A stretch of 15,475 bases of DNA from Candidatus Magasanikbacteria bacterium RIFCSPHIGHO2_01_FULL_41_23. GTDB lineage: Bacteria > Patescibacteria > ABY1 > Magasanikbacterales > UBA922. Under the pieces are notes generated by a model. That model did not search any database. It was not told the DNA's origin and worked only from the letters and a program-made list of their open reading frames with translations. Made by a program: the position numbers and the translations under genes. Positions 7,563 through 13,482 of this stretch are shown here, piece after piece; position 1 is the stretch's first letter; each line of letters opens with the position of its first letter. Location: assembly GCA_001782805.1 (NCBI GenBank), contig MFPT01000005.1:1-15475 (forward strand), given 5' to 3'.

Positions 7563-7578
7563 GTTCGTTTGTTATGAT
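7550..7578 (+). promoter_or_regulatory. Strong sigma-70-type promoter of rpmA
   Basis: A perfect -35 TTGACA (7550-7555) is followed by exactly 17 bases and a -10 TATGAT (7573-7578, 5 of 6). The transcript would begin near 7585, leaving about 20 untranslated bases without a Shine-Dalgarno site before the rpmA ATG. This is the closest match to consensus in the window, which fits a ribosomal protein gene. Confidence 0.8.
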
Positions 7579-7604
7579 TTGCTCATCTTAATTATTTATC
7601 TACT

Positions 7605-7886
7605 ATGGCACATAAAAAAGCCGGTGGTTCTACTCGGCTTGGTCGCGATTCACAACCTCAGTATCTTGGTGTCAAGGTTGGTGATGGTGAAATCGTCAAG
7701 CCAGGCACGGTATTGGTTCGCCAACGCGGAACCGCGATTCATCCGGGAAAAAATGTTGGCAAAGGCACTGATGATACTTTGTTTTCTATGGCCAAAGGCC
7801 ACGTTGTTTTTCAACGTCGCAAGCGTCGCCGTTTTGATGGCGCGCTTAAAACAGCCACGTTTGTTCATGTTACCGATGCTCTTTAA
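7605..7886 (+). CDS. rpmA: 50S ribosomal protein L27 (bL27)
   Basis: A 93-residue protein beginning MAHKKAGGSTRLGRDS, the hallmark N-terminus of bL27. It continues with LVRQRGTAIHPGKNVGKG (37-54) and DDTLFSMAKGHVVF. L27 lines the peptidyl transferase region of the large subunit, with its N-terminal tail reaching the tRNA ends. The protein starts directly with Ala-His-Lys-Lys after Met, so it lacks the cleavable N-terminal extension known in Firmicutes. It is a little longer than the common 85 residues, with a basic QRRKRRRF segment near the C-terminus. It is transcribed alone between its own consensus promoter and a strong terminator. The usual partners rplU and obgE are not adjacent. Confidence 0.97.
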   Translation: MAHKKAGGSTRLGRDSQPQYLGVKVGDGEIVKPGTVLVRQRGTAIHPGKNVGKGTDDTLFSMAKGHVVFQRRKRRRFDGALKTATFVHVTDAL

Positions 7887-7908
7887 ATAAAAAAATAATG
7901 AACATTTA

Positions 7909-7941
7909 AAAACCCTTGGATGTAAAGTCCCAGGGTTTTTT
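7909..7941 (+). terminator. Intrinsic terminator after rpmA
   Basis: AAAACCCT (7909-7916) pairs perfectly with AGGGTTTT (7932-7939). A GG/CC extension inside the stem follows one mismatch, and a run of six T residues closes it (7936-7941). It begins 22 bases after the rpmA stop codon. Confidence 0.88.
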
Positions 7942-7943
7942 GT

Positions 7944-7949
7944 TATACT
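7944..7949 (+). promoter_or_regulatory. -10 box of the metallopeptidase gene, probably leaderless
   Basis: TATACT directly follows the rpmA terminator and ends eight bases before the ATG at 7958. No good -35 is found: TGTAAA at 7921-7926, inside the terminator loop, matches 3 of 6 at 17-base spacing. The position implies that transcription begins at the start codon or within a base or two of it. Confidence 0.5.
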
Positions 7950-7957
7950 TGATGAGT

Positions 7958-8758
7958 ATGTTGAATTTTATATTCGAAATTTTACTTAGAACGATTTCTC
8001 AATTAATCACAATCCTTGGTTTTTTCTTTGTCATCGGTTTTATATTATCAAAGTTACAAAAATGGACGCAAAATCAATATCAACGTAGTGTCGGTTGGTT
8101 AGGAATTTTATGGACAGCGTGGATTGGCACGCCAGTGCACGAGCTGGCGCATGCTTTTTTTGCCAAATTATTCGCGCACAAAATTGAAAAAGTCAGCTTA
8201 TTTCGTCCCAATCGCAAAACCGGCATGCTCGGCCAAGTTGACCATAGTTATAATCCCAAAAATCCGTATCAAAATATTGGTAATTTTTTTATTGGCGCCG
8301 CACCAATGATTGTTGGTTGCCTAGTTTTGGCGATGCTGTTTAATTATGTTTTGCCAGGCAATCAGGAAATTTTAGCTTTGGTGCAAAAAATTAATTTTAA
8401 AACGCCAATTGAAGCTTTATCCGGGTTATTTCAAATAATTATCGCTCTTTTTTCTGTTGAAAATATAGCAAGTCCTCGTTTTTGGATATTTATGTATCTA
8501 TCGTTTTGCGTAGCAACTCATTTGGCTCCCAGTTCCTACGACCAAAAGACTATGTGGAATGGTCTACTGTGGTTATTTATTTTTTTGTTTATTTTTAATA
8601 TCGGTATTCGCAGCGCCCACATTAATTTGAGCTCGTTTTCCGAATATTTTTCACTGGCTTGGTTAACATTCGCTTTTTGGTATGCCTCGGTAGTTTCTTT
8701 TGTCCATTTGCTTGTGGCTTCCATCATTTTATTTCCCATTCGTTTAATGCGTCGTTAA
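7958..8758 (+). CDS. Membrane-embedded HExxH (M50/site-2 protease-like) metallopeptidase
   Basis: A 266-residue protein from the ATG at 7958. An ATG two codons earlier is possible, and an upstream TTG in frame lies inside the terminator and is unlikely. The zinc motif HELAH (His61, Glu62, His65) sits at the end of a hydrophobic helix (GWLGILWTAWIGTPV), as in site-2 protease-like membrane peptidases. A conserved-looking segment (DHSYNPKNPYQNIGNFFIGAAP) follows at about 91-112. Four or five further hydrophobic segments run to the C-terminus. Such enzymes cut membrane-bound regulators or process membrane proteins; the substrate here is unknown. The canonical M50 second ligand motif (NxxPxPxLDG) is not evident, so assignment to M50 itself is tentative. 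The peptidase gene that follows starts one base after the stop codon. Confidence 0.75.
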   Translation: MLNFIFEILLRTISQLITILGFFFVIGFILSKLQKWTQNQYQRSVGWLGILWTAWIGTPVHELAHAFFAKLFAHKIEKVSLFRPNRKTGMLGQVDHSYNPKNPYQNIGNFFIGAAPMIVGCLVLAMLFNYVLPGNQEILALVQKINFKTPIEALSGLFQIIIALFSVENIASPRFWIFMYLSFCVATHLAPSSYDQKTMWNGLLWLFIFLFIFNIGIRSAHINLSSFSEYFSLAWLTFAFWYASVVSFVHLLVASIILFPIRLMRR

Positions 8759-8759
8759 T

Positions 8760-9827
8760 ATGATTACAGACAAAATTGAAAAATTACAAGAGTATTGCCG
8801 CACCAATAATTTTGATTGGCTAGTCATGGCTAATTTTGGTCATGAACTGTCTGACGCGATTGTCTATTATGTATTACTCCAAAATCCGGAGCATGGTATA
8901 TTACTAATTCCTTCAAGCGGAAAACCCATTCTGTTTATAACTCCTTTTGAAGTAGCGGAAACACAAGCTAAATTTCCGGAAATTGATGTCCGGCCGCTTA
9001 CGCAAAAATTTGTGGCCTTAATAAGCAAAACAATTCCCTCGAATAAAAAAATCGCGATTAGGGCGGGTGTATTTCCATCCCAAGCTTATCTGGCTCTTGA
9101 ACAGTTACACTATGTTTTAGAGCCGGCGCATGACGTGGAAAAAATTGTGGCGATAAAAACTACCAGTGAAATTCAAGCAATGCGCGCTGTGGCCAGCTTG
9201 ACTGATAATTGTTTTCAAGAATTAATTAAAAATTGGAAACAATTCAAAACAGAAAAAGATGTCGCGCGCTTTGTGAATAATTTTGCTCTCCAGCATGATG
9301 TGGAAATTTCTTTTCCGACGATTGTTGCCAGTGCGGGAAATGCATCTCATCCTCACCATAGCACTCTCTCAACTCAGTTGGAGCGAGGATTTTGCGTTAT
9401 CGATATGGGTTTGCGACTCAATGGTTATTGTTCCGATATGACCCGAACAATCTTTTTGGGTACGCCGATTGCTAATGAGCGGGCACTGTATGAAAAAATA
9501 AAAATAATCCAGGAAAAGACCATTAAACTAATTGCTCCGGGAGTGGCGATTGCCGGACTTGATATATTTTGTCGATCAGAGCTCAAAGAATTAAATAAAT
9601 ACTTTATTCATGGGCTTGGTCATGGAGTTGATACTCAAGTTCATGAATGGCCCGGAATAACGGAAAGAAATACGGATATTTTGCAACAGAACATGATTAT
9701 TACGATTGAACCGGGAGTCTATAAGGAAAATGAATTTGGTATTCGAATTGAGGATGATGTCATGGTCACTGATATCGGATATGAAATTTTAACCCCTACA
9801 TCAAGAGATTTGATTATTATAAACTAA
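8760..9827 (+). CDS. M24 family Xaa-Pro peptidase (aminopeptidase P/prolidase type)
   Basis: A 355-residue protein with the creatinase-like N-terminal domain (about 1-125) and the pita-bread catalytic domain (about 130-350). All five dinuclear metal ligands are visible: Asp215 in IDMG, Asp226 in CSDMTRT, His288 in GLGHGV, Glu317 in TIEPGVY and Glu331 in RIEDDV. His197 in ASHPHH occupies the position of the substrate histidine. It should remove an N-terminal residue before proline, or split Xaa-Pro dipeptides, in the cytoplasm. Sequence alone does not separate the two. It follows the membrane metallopeptidase with a one-base gap, so the two are very probably one transcript, perhaps in peptide processing or salvage. 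The start context is TTAATATG. Confidence 0.93.
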   Translation: MITDKIEKLQEYCRTNNFDWLVMANFGHELSDAIVYYVLLQNPEHGILLIPSSGKPILFITPFEVAETQAKFPEIDVRPLTQKFVALISKTIPSNKKIAIRAGVFPSQAYLALEQLHYVLEPAHDVEKIVAIKTTSEIQAMRAVASLTDNCFQELIKNWKQFKTEKDVARFVNNFALQHDVEISFPTIVASAGNASHPHHSTLSTQLERGFCVIDMGLRLNGYCSDMTRTIFLGTPIANERALYEKIKIIQEKTIKLIAPGVAIAGLDIFCRSELKELNKYFIHGLGHGVDTQVHEWPGITERNTDILQQNMIITIEPGVYKENEFGIRIEDDVMVTDIGYEILTPTSRDLIIIN

Positions 9828-9840
9828 GCCGAAAACGGTT
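9827..9840. terminator. Weak hairpin between converging genes
   Basis: AGCCG (9827-9831) can pair with CGGTT (9836-9840) around an AAAA loop directly after the TAA of the M24 peptidase gene, in the 25-base gap between converging genes. T tracts are poor on both strands, so this is only a possible bidirectional terminator. Confidence 0.3.
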
Positions 9841-9852
9841 GTCCCAGTTATT

Positions 9853-10758
9853 TTATATTTTGAAGCTTTTATAGGTCTCATTTATTTCATGCTCTTTGCA
9901 AGTTGTCGAGCAAAATCCTTTTTCTTGAATTTGGCAATTGGCACAACATAAGATATGGCGTTTTCCCCGACAATGCAAATACGCGCAGTCAATATATTGT
10001 TCTGTTTTGGCTCCGCATAATTCACAAACACCGATTACTTCGTGTTTTGGATCTTCCACATTAAAACCCATAGTAACGCGTCCATCAAATACATACAATA
10101 CTCCTTTAAAATCCTCGTTGGGATATTTTTCCATATAGGTGACAATGCCGCCATATAATTGATAGACATCAGTAAAGCCATTTTTGATTAAGAAACCACT
10201 GGCTTTTTCACAACGCACGCCGCCGGTGCAGACCGTAACGATGGTTTTGTCACGTAGATTTTCCAATTGAGGTAAAACCTTGGGGAGATCGCGGAAATTG
10301 TACAGAGGCGGTAAAATTGAATTCGCAAAATAACCAACTTTATGTTCGTAATCATTGCGCATGTCAATAATATAAAATTCCTTGTCCGAATGAATCCAAT
10401 CATGCAGTTCTTCAGCCGTAATATATTTCCCTGTTGTTTCCATCGGACTGAAATTTTGTTCTCCCAAATGTAAACTGACAATTTCATCACGCACTTTAAT
10501 GGAAATTTTGGGAAAACTATTTCCCGTGCCCAGACTTTTTTTAAAATTAATGTCAGAAAATCGCGGATCTGATTGCATAATCCGCATGTATTCTTCTGTA
10601 TTTTTCCGCAAACCCTCAAATGTACCGTTAATTCCTTCGGTGGCAATTATGGTGCGACATTTTAAATTCAGTCGTTCGGCCAAAACGCGCTGTTCCTGTG
10701 CTAATTCTTCCGGATCGGAAATAGTTGTGTATTTATAGAAGAGAAGAACTTGGTACAT
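9853..10758 (-). CDS. trhO: Rhodanese-fold tRNA uridine-34 hydroxylase TrhO (YceA family)
   Basis: A 301-residue protein matching the TrhO/YceA family throughout. The N-terminal domain (about 1-95) starts YQVLLFYKYTTI and includes IATEGINGT (38-46). A rhodanese domain (about 112-215) follows, with the reactive Cys177 in CTGGVRCEK (177-185). A Cys-rich tail (CELCG, CAYLHC, CCANC) probably binds a metal. TrhO catalyses O2-dependent hydroxylation of U34 in tRNAs that read NNU and related codons, giving 5-hydroxyuridine. The gene follows the VOC gene by 26 bases on the same strand and is probably transcribed with it. The start is ATG in CATATG context without a Shine-Dalgarno site. An oxygen-using tRNA modification would imply at least occasional oxygen exposure. 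Confidence 0.93.
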   Translation of the reverse strand: MYQVLLFYKYTTISDPEELAQEQRVLAERLNLKCRTIIATEGINGTFEGLRKNTEEYMRIMQSDPRFSDINFKKSLGTGNSFPKISIKVRDEIVSLHLGEQNFSPMETTGKYITAEELHDWIHSDKEFYIIDMRNDYEHKVGYFANSILPPLYNFRDLPKVLPQLENLRDKTIVTVCTGGVRCEKASGFLIKNGFTDVYQLYGGIVTYMEKYPNEDFKGVLYVFDGRVTMGFNVEDPKHEVIGVCELCGAKTEQYIDCAYLHCRGKRHILCCANCQIQEKGFCSTTCKEHEINETYKSFKI

Positions 10759-10784
10759 ATGCCCAACATTTTTTTTGAAAATTT

Positions 10785-11189
10785 TTATTTGGCATTTTTA
10801 TCCGGTTGGTGCAAGCCAAAAGTATTTCCGTCAGGATCAATAAAATAACCTTGCCACGCCATGCCGGTTAGTGCCATTTTAGGCAGCGCGACAATTCCGC
10901 CAGCCGCGATAATTTTTTCCGCATAATTATCAAAATTGTCCACGACAATTGTGCAGACATAAGCATTAGTTCCTTGTTCAGGCTTTGGCGCCGGACATGG
11001 CCGACGCAAAAGTCCGCCATTAATCCCCTGCTCTTTGGTATCTTCTGGTGGAGCAGTCATAATCATCCAATATTCAAATTGGCCGCCCTCCCATTTTTGG
11101 AATTCCCAGCCAAAAATTTCTTTATAAAAAGCAATGGTTTTTTCCGGATCATTACTCTGAATTTCAAAATGGGCGACTCGATTGGGCAT
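10785..11189 (-). CDS. VOC (glyoxalase/bleomycin-resistance fold) family protein
   Basis: A 134-residue protein with two beta-alpha-beta-beta-beta modules. It begins RVAHFEIQSNDPEKTIAFYKEIFGW, typical of VOC proteins, and ends QGYFIDPDGNTFGLHQ, the classical DPDGNxFGL signature. His7 and the residues after the final GL are candidate metal ligands. The family includes glyoxalases, dioxygenases and resistance proteins, so the specific reaction cannot be named. It is the first gene of a two-gene unit with trhO. Its TATAAT -10 box ends eight bases before the ATG, suggesting a leaderless transcript. Confidence 0.88.
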   Translation of the reverse strand: MPNRVAHFEIQSNDPEKTIAFYKEIFGWEFQKWEGGQFEYWMIMTAPPEDTKEQGINGGLLRRPCPAPKPEQGTNAYVCTIVVDNFDNYAEKIIAAGGIVALPKMALTGMAWQGYFIDPDGNTFGLHQPDKNAK

Positions 11190-11197
11190 ATAATAAA

Positions 11198-11203
11198 ATT
11201 ATA
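11198..11203 (-). promoter_or_regulatory. -10 box of the VOC/trhO unit, probably leaderless
   Basis: A perfect TATAAT on the minus strand (11203-11198) is separated from the ATG at 11189 by the eight bases TTTATTAT. The -35 region is weak; TAGAGT (11227-11222) at 18-base spacing is the best candidate, with 3 of 6 matches. Confidence 0.5.
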
Positions 11204-11254
11204 TTACTGATTAATGGATTTACTCTACTACAAAACTCTTATTTCTTCAACTTA

Positions 11255-11337
11255 AACAAAACCCTGCTAACACATCATCCTACTCTAGTACCAAAAAATT
11301 TAGTACTACAGTAGGTGGTGCGAACAGGGTTGTTGTT
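11255..11337 (-). terminator. 83-base nested hairpin, probable terminator of the GC-rich orphan gene
   Basis: The outer arms AACAAAACCCTG (11255-11266) and CAGGGTTGTTGTT (11325-11337) are complementary with one bulged base. The inner arms CCTACTCTAGTAC (11279-11291) and GTACTACAGTAGG (11303-11315) match at 12 of 13 positions around an 11-base loop. On the minus strand the outer stem closes into TTTTGTTT, which fits termination of the 11371-11778 gene. The internal loops (11267-11278 and 11316-11324) could pair partly. It is far longer than the other terminators in the window. Confidence 0.65.
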
Positions 11338-11370
11338 CGTCCCACTTCCATCATCGCTTAGCCTCCATAA

Positions 11371-11778
11371 TTACGGCGCAAAATTTCGGACGAGAGTGAG
11401 GATCTTGTACAGGTATTCCAGATCCGAGTCACCCATCGGACGACCGGATGTATGGCCGTGCGTCCACATTTCGAACTTTCCGTTCAGAAACGTGATTCGA
11501 ACGTCGCCGGTTTTCTGTGTATGGAAGAAAGCAACCGTCTCCACTCGGACTCCATCGGAACGCTTGGTTCGCCAGTAGGCGACTTTGGCCGCATCGTTCC
11601 CAATGAAGTACCGTGGATTTTGCTTATTTACACGGACTCTGCGGAGGTGATCCTCGGTGTAGATGTACTTCTTGAGCGGTTCGCGGATCAGAAGGTCGTA
11701 GACCTCCTTGGGCGATGGGAGATTGAGAAATTCCCTGATCGCCATCAAGAGAACCAAACTAAAAAAAAAGAAGCGCAA
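11371..11778 (-). CDS. GC-rich orphan gene, small protein with signal-like N-terminus, possibly acquired
   Basis: A protein of 135 residues if started at the TTG at 11778, giving a hydrophobic N-terminus (MRFFFFSLVLLMA) like a secretion signal. Starting at the ATG at 11745 gives 124 residues without it. No family is recognised; the C-terminal half holds FLNGKFEMWTHGHTSGRP and SDLEYLYKIL. Hand-counted 60-base lines at 11401, 11521 and 11581 contain 33, 34 and 28 G+C, against 18 in the line at 12001 in the neighbouring gene, so the composition is foreign. It sits between its own promoter and the long hairpin. A run of nine A at 11761-11769 (T on the coding strand) lies inside the signal-like segment, so a frameshift there could move the true start upstream. 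Coding strand rests on the promoter and terminator placement. Confidence 0.6.
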   Translation of the reverse strand: MRFFFFSLVLLMAIREFLNLPSPKEVYDLLIREPLKKYIYTEDHLRRVRVNKQNPRYFIGNDAAKVAYWRTKRSDGVRVETVAFFHTQKTGDVRITFLNGKFEMWTHGHTSGRPMGDSDLEYLYKILTLVRNFAP

Positions 11779-11838
11779 GGTGAATCATCCATTCCACGAT
11801 AGGATTCTCCAAAGTTAGGGTTGTGGAACCTAGGCACG

Positions 11839-11867
11839 AGATTAACAAATTAAATCTCCCTCGTCAA
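11839..11867 (-). promoter_or_regulatory. Promoter of the GC-rich orphan gene
   Basis: On the minus strand the -35 TTGACG (11867-11862, 5 of 6) is followed after 17 bases by TAATCT (11844-11839, 3 of 6). The leader before the gene would be 50 to 85 bases, the longest in the window. It contains TTCCAC/GTGGAA inverted arms (11828-11823 and 11797-11792, minus-strand order) that could form a hairpin. Confidence 0.5.
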
Positions 11868-11895
11868 GGAATTTTTAAATTTATGGCCGATGGTA

Positions 11896-12513
11896 TTAAT
11901 TCTCCAAACTGAATTCCACCAATGCTTTTTTGATTGTTGCATCGTCGACTGAAAAACCTTTTTTATAACTAATTTGTTCGGAATAATCCATGTCCTCAAA
12001 ATAAGCCAGCTGCACCCTAAAAATTTTTTCATTAAATTCATTACCAAAAATTTCTTTGCCCTTTTTTGTTATTTCAAGAATAGTGTGATGATCCTTTAAA
12101 ATAAAATATAAATCAACATAATCTTTCCATTTGGCGCGACGGCCAAGCGCAAACGCTTTCATGGCCGCCAGAGTAAGAATATCAGGAATTTTTACAACAT
12201 CGTCAAACGATTCCGAATAATTTATTTTGTAAGGAAATTGGAAAAAGGTGAACCGTACACCGTTTATCACGAGCGTAAGTTGTCCGGCTTCATCTCGTAT
12301 AACCGAGTTTATTTTTATTGCCCCTAAAATTTTTCTTCGAATCTTTTGATTTATAAATTCGTCGAAGGTAAACAAATCGTAATCAATGGACTCACGATGA
12401 CCTAGGTGCAAAGCGATCGCAGTACCGCCCACTAAACCAAAACTATCGGAAAACAACTTTACCACAGGCAAAAGAGCGGCTTGTTCCAGTGATAAAATTT
12501 CTTTATGATGCAT
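11896..12513 (-). CDS. AbiEii-type nucleotidyltransferase (toxin family)
   Basis: A 205-residue protein of the AbiEii/AbiGii nucleotidyltransferase group. The polymerase-beta-like signature is FGLVGGTAIALHLGHR (25-40) followed by ESIDYDLF (41-48), with the metal-binding aspartates Asp44 and Asp46. The family-specific helix AMKAFALGRRAKWKDYVDLY (117-136) carries Lys119, Lys130, Asp131 and Asp134. Toxic relatives such as MenT modify tRNA or other acceptors by nucleotidyl transfer; AbiEii itself is reported to be GTP-dependent and to act against phage. The gene overlaps the preceding 85-aa gene by 11 bases, the tight coupling expected of a two-gene toxin-antitoxin or defence unit. The partner is not a recognisable AbiEi antitoxin. 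Length and motifs look intact. Confidence 0.87.
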   Translation of the reverse strand: MHHKEILSLEQAALLPVVKLFSDSFGLVGGTAIALHLGHRESIDYDLFTFDEFINQKIRRKILGAIKINSVIRDEAGQLTLVINGVRFTFFQFPYKINYSESFDDVVKIPDILTLAAMKAFALGRRAKWKDYVDLYFILKDHHTILEITKKGKEIFGNEFNEKIFRVQLAYFEDMDYSEQISYKKGFSVDDATIKKALVEFSLEN

Positions 12514-12760
12514 ATTTTTGAAAAAATAAAGAAAAATAATGGACTATTTTTTGATCATAATTAACCCGCGCACAATTAGTCTTTTCATGAAAAATTTTTG
12601 CCACTTCTTGGATACCCAAAAGTGAAATCAGTTCTCGCACATCCTCCATATCACCATAATTTAAGACAGCCTCAACTACAGCTACGTTGGAGAGGCCGTC
12701 GTAATTTTTGGTTGACCAAAACAAATACTTCCTTTTTCTTACAAAATTACCGATACTCAT
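12503..12760 (-). CDS. Small partner protein of the AbiEii-type gene
   Basis: An 85-residue protein with N-terminal RKRKYLFWSTKNYDGLS and a central VVEAVLNYGDMEDVRELISLLG. These resemble small proteins commonly encoded just before AbiEii-like nucleotidyltransferases in low-GC and CPR genomes (I believe of the DUF6922 type, not verified). It has no transmembrane segment and is predicted mostly helical. It overlaps the downstream toxin-like gene by 11 bases and is transcribed first, the usual position of an antitoxin. A neutralising role is inferred only from this arrangement. The start is ATG in CCTATG context. Confidence 0.72.
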   Translation of the reverse strand: MSIGNFVRKRKYLFWSTKNYDGLSNVAVVEAVLNYGDMEDVRELISLLGIQEVAKIFHEKTNCARVNYDQKIVHYFSLFFQKYAS

Positions 12761-12801
12761 AGGCTAAAATTAAAAAAATCCGCTAACCTTGCATAATACA
12801 A

Positions 12802-12830
12802 ATTATAACAAATTAAAGCGTTTTTGTAAA
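12802..12830 (-). promoter_or_regulatory. Strong promoter of the AbiEii-type pair with overlapping palindrome
   Basis: On the minus strand the -35 TTTACA (12830-12825, 5 of 6) and a perfect -10 TATAAT (12807-12802) are 17 bases apart. The leader is about 35 bases. A perfect short inverted repeat, CGTTTT (12819-12824) and AAAACG (12828-12833), covers the -35 box and would be a natural operator for autoregulation by the small partner protein. Confidence 0.72.
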
Positions 12831-12889
12831 ACGTAATTTGGAGACAGATTTGAGTTATTTTTTTGGATAGGCCTCTGGTTACTACATTT

Positions 12890-13435
12890 TTACGTTTTCT
12901 TCAAAATCCTTGCCTGATACATAGTGGCGCAAACTTGAATACTTCCCATTATGATAAAAAGTATATCAAAAGAAAAGGTTTTTACAATATAGCCGCCAAT
13001 AATTATGGCTATTCCGGTCAAAATTTTTCCTTCTCCGTCAGCCAGCCCCCATGACATGCCGGAAGATTTTTGCGTAGAATATTGATCATATAATGCATAC
13101 CACGTGGGATTACATAATGCTAAAGCAATGCCCAACAATGCCTGAATAATAAACAGATGCAGTGGACTTTGTACTAAAAGATAGCCAAAAGTAAATAAAG
13201 CGGTAAGTGCGTAACCCAAAATCATTATTTTTTCCTTGCTATGATGATCAGAATATTTGCCAATTAAAATAACGCATGAACCGGTTACGATCAAATATAT
13301 GGCCCATGCCCACGAAACATCCAAAATATTACCACCAATTTTTTCCGTAAATACTGCCAGGAGTGGTCCAAACATACCATCGGCAAAATTCCAGAGATTG
13401 CTGCTGTAGAGAAGAATTTTTTCTTTGGGATTCAT
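12890..13435 (-). CDS. Half-size MFS-like membrane protein (six helices)
   Basis: A 181-residue protein with about six hydrophobic segments matching the N-terminal half of major facilitator transporters. The loop between helices 2 and 3 reads GKYSDHHSKEKIM (59-71), a version of MFS motif A. Ordinary MFS proteins have 12 helices and about 400 residues, so this is one bundle only. It may work as a homodimer, may be a truncated remnant, or may be a reduced form typical of the lineage. No second-half coding sequence follows: the next 130 bases hold only the promoter of the AbiEii-type pair. It starts 47 bases after tag and may be the last gene of the cluster beginning at 15341. Substrate unknown. 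Confidence 0.75.
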   Translation of the reverse strand: MNPKEKILLYSSNLWNFADGMFGPLLAVFTEKIGGNILDVSWAWAIYLIVTGSCVILIGKYSDHHSKEKIMILGYALTALFTFGYLLVQSPLHLFIIQALLGIALALCNPTWYALYDQYSTQKSSGMSWGLADGEGKILTGIAIIIGGYIVKTFSFDILFIIMGSIQVCATMYQARILKKT

Positions 13436-13482
13436 ATTATTTTTTTGCTGTTGCAGTTAAACATCCATTTTTAAGTTTGGAT

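Noticed and set aside
7579..7890. A 103-aa plus-strand frame overlapping rpmA in another frame
   Set aside because: The overlapping frame encodes an unmistakable L27; the alternative lacks any family feature.
7916..7957. Extension of the metallopeptidase frame to the TTG at 7916
   Set aside because: That start lies inside the rpmA terminator hairpin, upstream of the -10 box at 7944-7949.
11315..11802. Plus-strand open frames across the GC-rich interval (11315-11578 and 11452-11802)
   Set aside because: The minus-strand frame has a promoter behind it, a terminator after it and a signal-like start. The plus frames have none of these and look like antisense shadows of GC-rich coding DNA.
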